Both the position numbers and the translations under genes were made by a program. A model generated the notes under the pieces. The model worked only from the letters and a program-made list of their open reading frames with translations, was not told the DNA's origin and did not search any database. From an uncultured Gammaproteobacteria bacterium (GTDB lineage Bacteria > Pseudomonadota > Gammaproteobacteria > Steroidobacterales > GCA-2729495): 64,000 nt of DNA. Each line of letters begins with the position of its first letter. The first letter of the stretch is position 1. This document shows positions 8,280 through 17,654 of this stretch, one piece after another. The stretch is taken from NCBI GenBank assembly GCA_937921935.1, contig CAKZWQ010000023.1, forward strand, positions 1 through 64,000. Reading direction: 5' to 3'.

Positions 8280-9170
8280 GGCGCTGGCCTGCGTCTGGCG
8301 CAGCATGCGTCGATAACTCTCGTAGCGCCGCGGACTGATCTCGCCCGCTTCCATCGCAGTTTTGACTGCGCACTGGGGTTCACGCAGGTGGCGGCAATTA
8401 GTGAAGCGGCAATTCAACGCGGCCGCCGAAATTTCCGGAAAACCTCCCTGCACGGCGTCCTGCGCATCGATTACCGGCAGGAAGTCACGCACGCCCGGCG
8501 CATCGATCAGGCGGCCCCCGCCGGGTAAGCGATGCATCACCGAGGCAGTCGTGGTGTGTTTGCCCTCGTCGGTACTTCGCGACAGGCTTGCGGTATCGGC
8601 CTCGGTGCCGGGAACCAGCCGATTGATCAGCGAGGTCTTGCCGACCCCTGATTGGCCGACCAGGATGCCCGTCTGGCCGCTGAATTGCTCTGCCAGGGCC
8701 TTCAGCCCGGTGCCCGCCAGCGCCGATACCTGCAGCACCGGATAGCCGATGCGCTGGTAGTTCTCCAGTTCTTCCGTCGCCGGCAGGCCAGTCTCGGATT
8801 TGTTAACCACGATCAATGGTGTGGCGCCCATGTCCGCCGCGGCGCACAGATAGCGATCCAGCACAAACCAGTCAGGCGCGGGCAATCTGGCGCACACCAC
8901 CGCAAGCAGGGACAGGTTTGCCGCCAGGATTTCCGTGTGGTGACGACCAGTGTCCAATCGCCGCAGGGCATTGCGTCGATTATCGATGCCCACGACTGTC
9001 ACTTCGTCGCTCTGACCGGGCTGCCAGCTAAGACGATCCCCGCACACGACCCGTAACTGTCGGCTGCGCACGACGTATGACCGCGGTCGGCCGGCTGAAT
9101 CTTCAAGAATCCCCCGGCGTCCATGGGCGGCTATTGCGAGTCCGGGTTGCTGTAAGTCCTTCTCTGTCAT
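8271..9170 (-). CDS. rsgA: Ribosome small-subunit-dependent GTPase
   Basis: A circularly permuted GTPase that checks late maturation of the 30S subunit. 299 residues: OB-fold N-terminal domain, then permuted motifs in order G4 (VNKSE near 125), G5 (VSALAGTG near 150), G1 ([14 protein letters not shown] near 173), G3 (DAPGVRDF near 222), and a C-terminal zinc site with C-x4-C-x-H-x5-C ([14 protein letters not shown] near 257-270). The permuted order is diagnostic. ATG 9170 follows a short divergent region shared with orn, the usual neighbour of rsgA in gammaproteobacteria. Confidence 0.95.
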   Translation of the reverse strand: MTEKDLQQPGLAIAAHGRRGILEDSAGRPRSYVVRSRQLRVVCGDRLSWQPGQSDEVTVVGIDNRRNALRRLDTGRHHTEILAANLSLLAVVCARLPAPDWFVLDRYLCAAADMGATPLIVVNKSETGLPATEELENYQRIGYPVLQVSALAGTGLKALAEQFSGQTGILVGQSGVGKTSLINRLVPGTEADTASLSRSTDEGKHTTTASVMHRLPGGGRLIDAPGVRDFLPVIDAQDAVQGGFPEISAAALNCRFTNCRHLREPQCAVKTAMEAGEISPRRYESYRRMLRQTQASASG

Positions 9171-9235
9171 AAGTAACGGTCTGTGTGTCTGCCTTTGTTA
9201 GAATGCCTGCCGCATTTGCTCTTGGACCTTAGTGC

Positions 9236-9790
9236 ATGACAGGCAGTGACAGCAGGTTGATCTGGATAGATCTCGAAATGACGGGTCTGGATACCCAGCA
9301 GGACAGGATCATTGAGATCGCAACCATCGTGACGGACACCGATCTCAATGAGATTGCTGAGGGGCCGGTGTTCGCGATTCACCAGCCTGATCATGTTCTG
9401 GATGGCATGGATTCGTGGAATACGCGGCAGCATAAGAAATCAGGCCTCAGCCAGCGGGTCCGAGACAGTCGGTCCACTGCGGCGGAGGCCGAAAAAGCCA
9501 CCCTGGATTTCCTCGGCCGACACGTGGAGGCGGGCGTATCGCCCATGTGCGGCAATAGCATTTGCCAGGATAGGCGCTTTCTTGCGCGCGAAATGCCACA
9601 ACTGGAACGCTACTTCCATTACCGTAATCTTGACGTCAGTACGGTGAAGATTCTGGCAGGGCACTGGGCGCCCCAGTTATTGCAAGGCCTGAGCAAATCG
9701 GCTGCGCATCTGGCCCTGGCAGATATTCGAGATTCCATCGCTGAATTGCGCCATTACCGCGAGCATTTCCTGAAAATCGGGGGGCGTTAG
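9236..9790 (+). CDS. orn: Oligoribonuclease
   Basis: A DEDDh 3'-5' exonuclease that degrades 2-5 nt RNAs (nanoRNAs, pGpG) and is usually essential in gammaproteobacteria. The 184-residue protein has Exo [11 protein letters not shown] (residues 11-20; Asp and Glu metal ligands), Exo II with the [12 protein letters not shown] segment near 104-115, and Exo III with [12 protein letters not shown] near 158-169. Length and ends match the family. It is divergent from rsgA with 65 bp between the starts. Confidence 0.95.
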   Translation: MTGSDSRLIWIDLEMTGLDTQQDRIIEIATIVTDTDLNEIAEGPVFAIHQPDHVLDGMDSWNTRQHKKSGLSQRVRDSRSTAAEAEKATLDFLGRHVEAGVSPMCGNSICQDRRFLAREMPQLERYFHYRNLDVSTVKILAGHWAPQLLQGLSKSAAHLALADIRDSIAELRHYREHFLKIGGR

Positions 9791-9800
9791 TCGCAGCGGC

Positions 9801-10178
9801 TCAGGCCGCCGCAACGAATAGCCCGATGATGCAGATCATGCCGGCGAGCCACGCAAAAGAGCGCAGGGGGCCCCGGTTAGCAATATAGGCTGCGCCGTGT
9901 ACCAGCCGGGCCGCAATAAACAGGCCGGCCAGGACATTGATCGTCATTGGCTCCGCGCCCCCGGTCAGGTGCGCGACGATAACGCCGGCCGCGAAGGGGG
10001 CGAATGCCTCCAGGGCATTCTGCTCTGCCCAGTGGGCGCGTTGAGCTCGACCTTCAGCCTGGGCCAGTGAGCGCCGCGGCTGATCATTGTCGTATCCAGG
10101 CAGACTGGATTTCGCTACCCCGACCCAGATCAGCGGCATCAGGGCGGCAATCAGGATGCACCAGTAGGCAAAGGTCAT
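9801..10178 (-). CDS. MAPEG family membrane protein
   Basis: A 125-residue integral membrane protein with four probable helices (about residues 3-20, 55-75, 78-95 and 105-122). The stretch RAQRAHWAEQNALEAFAPFAAGVIVAH matches the MAPEG family core, where an Arg/Asn/Glu set precedes helix 2. Eukaryotic MAPEG members act on glutathione or eicosanoids; roles of short bacterial members are unclear. It is convergent with orn, with 10 bp between the stop codons. Confidence 0.85.
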   Translation of the reverse strand: MTFAYWCILIAALMPLIWVGVAKSSLPGYDNDQPRRSLAQAEGRAQRAHWAEQNALEAFAPFAAGVIVAHLTGGAEPMTINVLAGLFIAARLVHGAAYIANRGPLRSFAWLAGMICIIGLFVAAA

Positions 10179-10286
10179 GAACTTATTCCGGCAACTGGGT
10201 GGCTGGCAGAGGCTGTGCTAGAGTTTAGCACCCCCGGCTCAGGGTCCGGGTGGGTGTTGCGTTTGGGGATACGGGTGTCGGGAAAA

Positions 10287-10997
10287 ATGCATCAGTGTGC
10301 GGCCGTGTGTGCGCGGCTTTCCTTCGAAAAATGTCTGTTCGTGGTGGCCGGCCTGCTGTTACTGGGGGTGCCTGCGAGCGCGCAGGATTCTAACCGCTGG
10401 ATCACGGACAGCTTTGAAGTGACCATGCGCACGGGCAAAAGCACCCAGCAAAGTATTGTCCGCATGCTCTCCTCGGGTACCCGTGTTGAAGTGATGGAGG
10501 TGGATCGTGAGTCCGGCTATGCGCGCGTCCGCACGCGCGGCGGGACCGAAGGCTGGGTTTTGATCCGTTATCTTCTTGACGAGCCCCCCGCCAGGGTCAG
10601 CCTGCCCGGCATTCAGCAGCAACTGAGCAAAAGCAAAAGCAGCCAAAGTGAGCTTGAGCAGAAACTCAAGTCGGTCACTCGGGAGCGGGATCAGTTACGC
10701 GGCCAGGCGGGCACACTGGAGAGATCCGGGGCCAATCTGCAAAGTGAGCTGGATGAAGTGCGGCGGCTTTCGGCCAATGTCATTCAGGTTGATGAGCAAA
10801 ACCGGCAGCTGCGTGAGCGCATCGCTGCGGCAGAGCAGAAACTTACCGAGCTACAGCGCGAAAACGACAGTCTTGCCAATCGCTCCAGTCGAGAGTGGTT
10901 TGTGGTGGGTGCCGGCGTCGTCATCCTGGGCATGGCCCTGGGGCTGATTCTGCCGCGGATTCGCTGGCGCAGAAAATCCAGCTGGAGCGAACTCTGA
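10287..10997 (+). CDS. SH3-domain and coiled-coil membrane protein (TIGR04211-like)
   Basis: A 236-residue envelope protein. The start ATG 10287 is chosen over an upstream in-frame GTG (10215) because it gives a compact signal peptide ending ASA|QDS near residue 34. Next come an SH3-like domain (about 38-102; TDSFEVTMRTGKS, GTRVEVMEV, GWVLIRYL), a coiled coil (about 115-200) and a C-terminal membrane helix (about 205-225) followed by a basic tail. This layout matches the TIGR04211 SH3 family (E. coli YgiM type), thought to act at the cell envelope. It is convergent with ppsA. Confidence 0.85.
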   Translation: MHQCAAVCARLSFEKCLFVVAGLLLLGVPASAQDSNRWITDSFEVTMRTGKSTQQSIVRMLSSGTRVEVMEVDRESGYARVRTRGGTEGWVLIRYLLDEPPARVSLPGIQQQLSKSKSSQSELEQKLKSVTRERDQLRGQAGTLERSGANLQSELDEVRRLSANVIQVDEQNRQLRERIAAAEQKLTELQRENDSLANRSSREWFVVGAGVVILGMALGLILPRIRWRRKSSWSEL

Positions 10998-11005
10998 GTC
11001 CGGGA

Positions 11006-13381
11006 CTAGTTCCCGGCTGATTCACCGGCCAGAAACATCCAGGTATCCAGCACGCTGTCCGGATTCAGAGACAGGCTGTCGATACCCTTGTCCAGCAGCC
11101 AGCGTGCGAGGTCCGGGTGATCAGAGGGGCCCTGACCGCAAATCCCGATATATTTGTTCTGTCGCCGGCAGGCATCAATGGCCATGCCCATGAGCGCGCG
11201 TACCGCGTCGTCGCGCTCATCGAAGAGGTGGGCAATGATGCCTGAATCTCGATCCAGGCCCAGGGTCAGCTGGGTCATGTCGTTCGAGCCGATGGACATG
11301 CCATCGAAGTGCTCCAGGTACTGCTCGGCCAGCAGTGCGTTGGTGGGCAGCTCGCACATCATGATCAGTTTCAAGTCGTGTTCGCCGCGCTTGAGGCCAT
11401 TCTCTTCCAGCAGTTCTACCACGGCTTGCGCTTCGCTAACGGTGCGAACGAAGGGCACCATAACCTGAACATTGCTCAGCCCCATGTCCTCTCGGACCCG
11501 CTTCATGGCGCGACATTCAAGTTCAAAACAGGCCTGAAAGCTTTCGTCCAGGTAGCGTGATGCGCCTCTGAAGCCGAGCATGGGATTCTCTTCATGGGGC
11601 TCGTATTGCTGCCCTCCGAGAAGGTTGGCGTATTCATTGGATTTGAAGTCGGAGAGTCGAACGATCACGGGTTGGGGGGCAAAGGCCGCCGCGATGGTCG
11701 CGATCCCTTCACTGAGCTTGGCCACGAAAAACTCCACCGGATCGGAGTAGCCGGCAATCTGCTCCGCGATGTCTGCCCGCAGCTCCGGGCGCAATTGATC
11801 GAAGTCAAGCAAGGCCTTCGGATGAATGCCGATCATGCGATTGACGATAAACTCCAGGCGCGCCAGGCCAACGCCATGATTCGGGATACCGGCAAAACTA
11901 AACGCGCGTTCGGGGTTGCCCACGTTCATCATGAGCTTGACCGATAGCTCGGGTAATTTATCCAGCGCGATCTTCTGTTCTTCAAAAGGCAACTGGCCGG
12001 CGTACACCAGGCCTTCGTCACCTTCGGCGCAGGAAACAGTCACGGCTTGTCCGTCGGTCAGCAGTTTCGTGGCATCACCGCAGCCAACCACGGCAGGGAT
12101 ACCCAGCTCCCGGGCGATAATGGCTGCATGGCAGGTCCGGCCGCCCCGGTTAGTGACGATGGCAGCAGCTCTCTTCATGACAGGTTCCCAGTCCGGATCC
12201 GTCATTTCAGCGACCAGCACGTCACCTGTCTGCAGGTGGCTCATCTGGCTCACATCTCGAATCAAACGGGCTGTCCCGGCACCGATTTTGTGGCCGATAC
12301 TGCGGCCCCGCACAAGCACTTCGGCGGTTTCACGCAGGATGAAGCGCTGCAGGTAATTACCCTGGCGGCTCTGCACGGTTTCAGGCCTGGCCTGTAAAAG
12401 ATAAAGCTGGCCATCTTCCCCGTCTTTGGCCCACTCGATATCCATGGGCCGGCCATAGTGTTCCTCGACGGTGAGCGCGTAGCGGGCGAGGGTTTCAGCC
12501 TCGGCTTCGCTCAGGCAGAAGCGGCCGCTGTCCGCTGGCTCCACATCTACGGTCCTGACCGTGTCCCCCTCCTGATTAGCCTCGGCATAAACCATCTTGA
12601 TGGCTTTGCTGCCCAGTTGCTTGCGAATGACGGCGCGCTGACCTGCTTTCAGGGTGGGCTTATAAATATAGTATTCATCGGGATTTACCGCGCCCTGAAC
12701 TATCGTTTCGCCCAGTCCATAAGCCGCAGTAATAAACACAACGTCGCGAAAGCCGGTTTCTGTATCCAAAGTAAACAGCACACCACTGGTTGCCAGATCG
12801 CTGCGAACCATCTGCTGGACGCCCACTGAGAGCGCAACCTGCTCATGGGGGAAACCCTGATGCTCCCGGTAGGCAATAGCTCGATCCGTATAAAGCGAGG
12901 CGTAGACGTGGTGAACGGCGGCCAGCACGGCATCGATACCCTGTACATTGAGCAGGGTTTCCTGCTGGCCGGCAAATGATGCGTCGGGGAGATCCTCCGC
13001 CGTGGCGGAGGAGCGCACGGCCACAGCCAGATCGGTGCCGTGCTGATCGGTGAGGGTCTGCCAGGCAGCGCGTACGCTGGTCTCCAGTTCGCCGGGGAGC
13101 GGGGTAGCCAGCATCCACTGCCTGATTTTTGCGCCGGCGGTAGCCAACGCCCGCACGTCATCGACATCCAGGTCAGCGAGCGTGTCGCTGATTCGCCCGG
13201 CCAGACCATCCTGGGCCAGAAACTCGCGGTAAGCGGACGCAGTCGTGGCAAAGCCGCCCGGCACACGAACATCCAGTTCCGTCAGATTGCTGATCATCTC
13301 ACCCAGGGAGGCATTCTTGCCGCCCACGGTATCCAGATCCTTGAGGCTCAATTGCTCGAGCGGTACCACCCAGGTGTCCAA
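11006..13381 (-). CDS. ppsA: Phosphoenolpyruvate synthase
   Basis: Converts pyruvate, ATP and water to PEP, AMP and phosphate, the entry step of gluconeogenesis from C3 compounds. 791 residues, the family length: N-terminal ATP-grasp-like domain ([10 protein letters not shown] near 20, [20 protein letters not shown] near 121), swivelling phosphohistidine domain with [17 protein letters not shown] near 412 (His is the phosphoryl carrier), and a C-terminal TIM barrel with [10 protein letters not shown] and a CGQGPSDHP segment near the end. It is divergent from ppsR (71 bp gap), so both can be set from one control region; activity is further controlled by PpsR. Confidence 0.96.
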   Translation of the reverse strand: MDTWVVPLEQLSLKDLDTVGGKNASLGEMISNLTELDVRVPGGFATTASAYREFLAQDGLAGRISDTLADLDVDDVRALATAGAKIRQWMLATPLPGELETSVRAAWQTLTDQHGTDLAVAVRSSATAEDLPDASFAGQQETLLNVQGIDAVLAAVHHVYASLYTDRAIAYREHQGFPHEQVALSVGVQQMVRSDLATSGVLFTLDTETGFRDVVFITAAYGLGETIVQGAVNPDEYYIYKPTLKAGQRAVIRKQLGSKAIKMVYAEANQEGDTVRTVDVEPADSGRFCLSEAEAETLARYALTVEEHYGRPMDIEWAKDGEDGQLYLLQARPETVQSRQGNYLQRFILRETAEVLVRGRSIGHKIGAGTARLIRDVSQMSHLQTGDVLVAEMTDPDWEPVMKRAAAIVTNRGGRTCHAAIIARELGIPAVVGCGDATKLLTDGQAVTVSCAEGDEGLVYAGQLPFEEQKIALDKLPELSVKLMMNVGNPERAFSFAGIPNHGVGLARLEFIVNRMIGIHPKALLDFDQLRPELRADIAEQIAGYSDPVEFFVAKLSEGIATIAAAFAPQPVIVRLSDFKSNEYANLLGGQQYEPHEENPMLGFRGASRYLDESFQACFELECRAMKRVREDMGLSNVQVMVPFVRTVSEAQAVVELLEENGLKRGEHDLKLIMMCELPTNALLAEQYLEHFDGMSIGSNDMTQLTLGLDRDSGIIAHLFDERDDAVRALMGMAIDACRRQNKYIGICGQGPSDHPDLARWLLDKGIDSLSLNPDSVLDTWMFLAGESAGN

Positions 13382-13452
13382 GTGCTCTCCCTTGTGCTGT
13401 TCCCTGATTAGTGGACAATCCGGAAGGACCGGATCGATAAGTTCAGTAAATT

Positions 13453-14280
13453 ATGACTCGCCGAACAGTGTTTTTCGTTTCTGATCAGACCGGCGTCACG
13501 GCGGAGACGCTTGGTCACAGCCTGCTAACGCAGTTTGATAGCCACCATTTCGACCGGGTGACTCTGCCATTTGTCGATAGCATTGACAAGGCGCACGATG
13601 TGGTTGCGCGGATCAACGCCACGGCGGCAGAGCAGGGTGCGCCGCCGATTGTTTTCAGCACCCTTGTCCAGGATGAATTCCGCGAGCCTTTCAGGCAGGT
13701 TTCAGGCCTGTTCCTGGATTTTTTCGCCACCTTTCTGGCGCCCCTTGAGCGTGAACTGCAGGAGGAGTCTTCCCATGCCGTTGGCCGAGCCCATGGCATG
13801 CATGATCTGGGCGCCTATGACCAGCGTATTGAAGCGACGAACTTTGCTCTGAATTACGACGATGGTACCCGAACCCGGGACTACGAGCGTGCCGACGTCA
13901 TTCTCATTGGCGTCTCTCGTTCCGGCAAGACTCCGACCTGTCTTTATCTTGCCCTGAGCTATGGGATTTTTGCAGCTAATTATCCATTGGCAGATGACGA
14001 ACTTGATACCGGCAAGCTCCCGGATATTCTGGCCGGCTGTCGCGACAAGTTGTTCGGTTTGACTATTGCGCCGGCTCGTTTGCGCCAGATTCGCAAAGAG
14101 CGCAGATCAGTAGGGCGCTATGCGAGTGCCCAGCAGGTGAATTTCGAGCTGCGAGCCGCCGAGGGCTTATACAGACGTTATCAGGTGCCTTATATCGATA
14201 CGACTCAACTGTCCATCGAAGAAATTGCCAGCACTATTCTAGACCGCACCGGGATAGAGCGGCGCACCCGGAAGCTGTAA
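13453..14280 (+). CDS. ppsR: PEP synthase regulatory protein (kinase/pyrophosphorylase)
   Basis: A bifunctional enzyme (former DUF299) that inactivates PEP synthase by ADP-dependent phosphorylation of a threonine next to the catalytic histidine, and reactivates it by phosphate-dependent removal. 275 residues; signature FFVSDQTGVTAETLGHSLL at the N-terminus and the P-loop-like GVSRSGKTPTCLYLA near residue 153. The target threonine is present in PpsA here (GGRTCH). Its gene lies divergently beside ppsA, the standard arrangement. Confidence 0.95.
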   Translation: MTRRTVFFVSDQTGVTAETLGHSLLTQFDSHHFDRVTLPFVDSIDKAHDVVARINATAAEQGAPPIVFSTLVQDEFREPFRQVSGLFLDFFATFLAPLERELQEESSHAVGRAHGMHDLGAYDQRIEATNFALNYDDGTRTRDYERADVILIGVSRSGKTPTCLYLALSYGIFAANYPLADDELDTGKLPDILAGCRDKLFGLTIAPARLRQIRKERRSVGRYASAQQVNFELRAAEGLYRRYQVPYIDTTQLSIEEIASTILDRTGIERRTRKL

Positions 14281-14281
14281 C

Positions 14282-15925
14282 TCAGATAGCTGCAGTGGGC
14301 CGACTTAACCCCGTGTAATGTTCGATCCTGGCTAGCGCCGCCGCGCGGTCCGCCAGGGGCGCCAGGGTTTGTCCAAGGGGCATTGCCAGTTTCCCGGCGT
14401 CATTAATATACTTCTCAAGATAGATCCGCAGGGTTGCTCCCTCGGTACCGGTACCCGAAAGGCGATAAACGATCCTACTGTCATCACTGCACTCCACGGA
14501 TAGACCCTGGTGACTGGAGTGGCTGTGATCAACGGGATCTTCGTAGCAGAAATCACTGGCCTGCGTGATCGTGGCGCCGCCAACTGACTGCCCGATCAAA
14601 CCGGCCAGTCCTGCACCGAGCTCATTAATGAGTGTCTGTGCGGCATCAAGGTTCTCAATGAAGAAATCCTGCCGCTGGTAGTAATGCCGGCCGAAACGAC
14701 CCCAGTGATCTGCCACGATGTCGCCCACAGGCTGCCTGAGCTCAGCCAGTAAATTCAGCCAGAACAACACGGCCCACAGGCCATCCTTTTCCCGTGTGTG
14801 GCTCGAGCTGGTGCCGAAGCTCTCCTCACCGCATAAGTCAATCAGGCCCGCCTCCAGAAGATTGCAGAAAAAACGCCAGCCAGTAGGCGTTTCGAAACAC
14901 GGGATATCCATACTGGCAGCAACCTGGTCAAGGGCCCGGCTCGTGGGCATGGATCGCGCGACGCCGGCGATGCCCCGGGTATAACCAGGCACGCGGCTGG
15001 CATGCGCCAGCATGATGGCGACGCTGTCGCAGGGGGACACCATCAGGCCGGGTCCCAGGATCATGTTGCGATCGCCGTCGCCGTCCGATGCGGCAATCAG
15101 ATCAGGTGCCTGTGGACTGTTTGCAAGGTCTACCAGGTGGGCCGCATCCACGGGATTCGGGTCGGGATGAAAGCCGCCAAAGTCGGGCAGCGGCTCGCTA
15201 TGCAGAATGCAGTCGTCCGGGGCGCCCAGGCGGCGGCAAAAAACTTCGCGCGCATAGGGACCGGTAACTGCATGCAGGGCATCAAAGGCAAGGCGATGGC
15301 CTGAGCCGAGGTAATCGCGCATTTTTTCGAAATTGAAAAGGCCTTCCATCTGATCGGCGTAATCAGCAGCCGAGTCTGTTACTTCCAGACTTAGCTGCCC
15401 GAACTGGTAGGTACCGGTTGCGGATAGCGGTAAGTCTGGCAAGTCGCAAGTCGAGTAGCGGTTTATGGTTCTGCTGTTCGCGTAAATGGCTTCGGTCAGA
15501 GACTCGGGCGCCTGACCACCTGAGGCCGTATTGAACTTGACGCCAAAGTCACCGTCGGGGCCGCCTGGATTGTGGCTGGCCGTCAATAACAAGCCGCCTG
15601 CTGCACCCCGGTTTCTGATCAGATATGAGGCAGCGGGTGTGGCAAGACGACCATCGATGCCGGTAATGATTTGCCTGACACCATGCGCTATAGCAATTTC
15701 CGCAATGATCTGGATAGCTTCCAGGCTGAAGTATCTGCCGTCGCCGCCGACGATCAAGGACGAGTCAGCCGGCATGCGCAGAGTACGAAAAATTGCTTCG
15801 ATATAGGTTTGCAGGTAATGCGGTTGCTTGAAGCTGGTTACTTTTTTTCGCAAGCCAGCAGTGCCTGGCCTTTGATCAAGGTACGGCTGGCAAGAAATTT
15901 CACGAGTCTCGTAGAGTTTTCGCAT
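14282..15925 (-). CDS. pgm: Phosphoglucomutase (alpha-D-glucose)
   Basis: Interconverts glucose-1-phosphate and glucose-6-phosphate. The start ATG 15925 gives 547 residues, close to known members; the frame also reaches a TTG at 15949 with an AAAGGA only one base before it, so the start is not settled. Four-domain phosphohexomutase: phosphoserine loop LLTASHNPGGPDGDFGVKFN near 120-139, metal loop DGDGDRN near 280, sugar-binding GEESFG near 370, and the phosphate-binding segment RLSGTGTEG near 493-501. The GGPDGDFG form marks the eukaryote-like/Pgm subgroup. Its stop is 2 bp from the convergent ppsR stop. Confidence 0.93.
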   Translation of the reverse strand: MRKLYETREISCQPYLDQRPGTAGLRKKVTSFKQPHYLQTYIEAIFRTLRMPADSSLIVGGDGRYFSLEAIQIIAEIAIAHGVRQIITGIDGRLATPAASYLIRNRGAAGGLLLTASHNPGGPDGDFGVKFNTASGGQAPESLTEAIYANSRTINRYSTCDLPDLPLSATGTYQFGQLSLEVTDSAADYADQMEGLFNFEKMRDYLGSGHRLAFDALHAVTGPYAREVFCRRLGAPDDCILHSEPLPDFGGFHPDPNPVDAAHLVDLANSPQAPDLIAASDGDGDRNMILGPGLMVSPCDSVAIMLAHASRVPGYTRGIAGVARSMPTSRALDQVAASMDIPCFETPTGWRFFCNLLEAGLIDLCGEESFGTSSSHTREKDGLWAVLFWLNLLAELRQPVGDIVADHWGRFGRHYYQRQDFFIENLDAAQTLINELGAGLAGLIGQSVGGATITQASDFCYEDPVDHSHSSHQGLSVECSDDSRIVYRLSGTGTEGATLRIYLEKYINDAGKLAMPLGQTLAPLADRAAALARIEHYTGLSRPTAAI

Positions 15926-16008
15926 GGCAGATTCGAAGGTGCGGTGCAAGTCCTTTATGTGACGTATTCGTAAGCTGTGCTAAAAAGTTACTGTGATATA
16001 GTCAAAGC

Positions 16009-16500
16009 ATGATAAGCGAAAGCTACATGGTACCCGAAGGCCACGTCTGCCCGCGCAGTTTTGGTGGTTTGATGGCGCTGTATGAAAGTAATTACATCAA
16101 GCTGTCGCACTTACTAGGCGAACTGCGGTCGGGCGAACTGCGCGCCGTTTCAATTTGCACCGACGATTTCCCCCTGCACCTGATTCAGGGGGTGGCAGAC
16201 TCCGCCCGTTATACTCAGGACCTTCAGTTGACCTATGTGTTTGACGAAGTAGGGGAGCAACTGGCTGACCCGGATTTGCACGTTCGTGTTTATCGGGACG
16301 CCCGTATGGCGGAAGTCAGAAGCTGGGCAGCCCACCATCGCCACAATGCCTTGTTGCAACTGCGACGATCCTACGGCCGCGAGCTGGATCGCCGTTGGGC
16401 GAGGAATATGATGCTGAGCAAGTGGCTGGATTACCTGGTGGAACGGGGTCACGCTTTTTGCCAGTCAGAGAGCCTGGAACTAAGCCACGCCGAGGTCTGA
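16009..16500 (+). CDS. DUF1249 family protein (YqiB-like)
   Basis: A 163-residue soluble protein. The pattern GGLMALYESNYIKLSHLL near residues 19-36, followed by a beta-rich core (TYVFDEV, DLHVRVYRDARMAEV near 70-103) and a C-terminal KWLDYLVERGHAF, matches E. coli YqiB and other DUF1249 proteins. The function of the family is unknown. ATG 16009 is the first start; a second Met at residue 7 is possible. It is divergent from pgm (84 bp gap). Confidence 0.85.
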   Translation: MISESYMVPEGHVCPRSFGGLMALYESNYIKLSHLLGELRSGELRAVSICTDDFPLHLIQGVADSARYTQDLQLTYVFDEVGEQLADPDLHVRVYRDARMAEVRSWAAHHRHNALLQLRRSYGRELDRRWARNMMLSKWLDYLVERGHAFCQSESLELSHAEV

Positions 16501-16548
16501 AGGGCCGAATTGACGACTCAGTCAACGTTCGGCGGGCGCTGAAACACT

Positions 16549-16589
16549 AACCTGCGCGCAGGAGACGCTTCGTTGAGCGTCGGCAGGTT
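16549..16589 (+). promoter_or_regulatory. Hairpin in the leader of the coiled-coil gene
   Basis: AACCTGC (16549-16555) pairs with GCAGGTT (16583-16589), and inside it GACGCT (16564-16569) pairs with AGCGTC (16576-16581) around a 6-nt loop. The outer 3' arm carries AGGT, the only ribosome-binding-like element, about 9 bases before the ATG at 16598. Folding would cover it. No T run follows, so a terminator is unlikely. Confidence 0.45.
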
Positions 16590-16597
16590 ATCTGGTC

Positions 16598-17632
16598 ATG
16601 GACAGTGTGGTTTCCAATGTGCCGCGGCAAGGGGCTTCCCCAGCCGACGATGACCGGCTTCTCGACCTCTTCTGGAATCGAGCCGAACTCAAAAAAGCCT
16701 TTGCGGATCTGCGCGCCGAGCGCCATAGCCTGCGGGAGCGGGTGCGTGATCAGGAAGGCCAGATCCTCCGCGCCAGGCAGCGTGTCGAGGAGCTGGAGGG
16801 GGTGCTGGCTGATCCCGTCCAATCAGCTAATGCCAGTACATTTTTCCAGTTGCGGACTCTCTGGGGCTATGGGCGGCGTCGCTTGATGCGGCTGAGTCGG
16901 GACCTGGCAACTCACGAGCAGGAGCGCAGCCAGCAGGCAGGCCGGCAGGCCTTCGAGTCAAGTCGCGAAGAGGATCTCGCGTCCCTGGATCAGGAGTTGG
17001 CTGCGGCCCGGCTTCAGGTGCAGGAAGCCCAGAAGTTCTGGATTAGTCTGGCGCGGCGCCGGCGCAGTCTGTTGGGCTGGTTTGGCGATCGCCCCTCAAG
17101 TGATGAACTTTCCCTGGCGCGTGAGGCCCTGTCCCAGGCGCGCCGCGAGCGCGACCGGATTGATCAGCTGCGCCGGTCCAGATTGCATGAAGCGGCGCCA
17201 GCGGGCGGTGATCTGGGTCTGGCCAGTCGGAGACGGATAAATCTGGCAGTCATCGCTCTGGCACAGGAGTTACTGCTGCATTTCGATCAGGAGGGTCTGG
17301 CGACCCAGGCGAGCGAGGCTGTTTCCCGGCAAATGGGCGAGATGGACTTTGGCTCAGCATCTGTTTGCCGAAAGATCAGCCGCGCCATTGCGACTCGCCT
17401 GCAAGAGTTTGAGTCTATTACTGATCTGGCTGCCAGGATTCGTCGCCGGACGCGCTATCTGGCCAGCTGCGAAATCTACAGGCTGGAGACTGATGCGGTA
17501 CCCGTGGCGAGTTGCTTTACCACCATACCTCGCCAGCTGGATGCGGACGGCGGCGTAGTGGGAAACCAGGTTGTGGCGACCAACGTCCTGTCCGAGGAGT
17601 ACTGGGATCTCTACGCCGTTCTGCTGAGCTAA
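16598..17632 (+). CDS. Hypothetical coiled-coil protein
   Basis: A 344-residue soluble protein, no signal peptide. Residues 28-75 and 105-200 are strongly charged heptad-like sequence (many Arg, Glu, Gln) and should form coiled coils, split by a basic RRRLMRL segment. The C-terminal third (210-344) appears globular and ends in QVVATNVLSEEYWDLYAVLLS. No family was recognised. The gene is 98 bp after the DUF1249 gene on the same strand and has a hairpin over its translation start. Codon use looks like that of its neighbours, so recent transfer is not suggested. Confidence 0.7.
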   Translation: MDSVVSNVPRQGASPADDDRLLDLFWNRAELKKAFADLRAERHSLRERVRDQEGQILRARQRVEELEGVLADPVQSANASTFFQLRTLWGYGRRRLMRLSRDLATHEQERSQQAGRQAFESSREEDLASLDQELAAARLQVQEAQKFWISLARRRRSLLGWFGDRPSSDELSLAREALSQARRERDRIDQLRRSRLHEAAPAGGDLGLASRRRINLAVIALAQELLLHFDQEGLATQASEAVSRQMGEMDFGSASVCRKISRAIATRLQEFESITDLAARIRRRTRYLASCEIYRLETDAVPVASCFTTIPRQLDADGGVVGNQVVATNVLSEEYWDLYAVLLS

Positions 17633-17654
17633 GCGCTCATGCTGCCCGGCGTGC

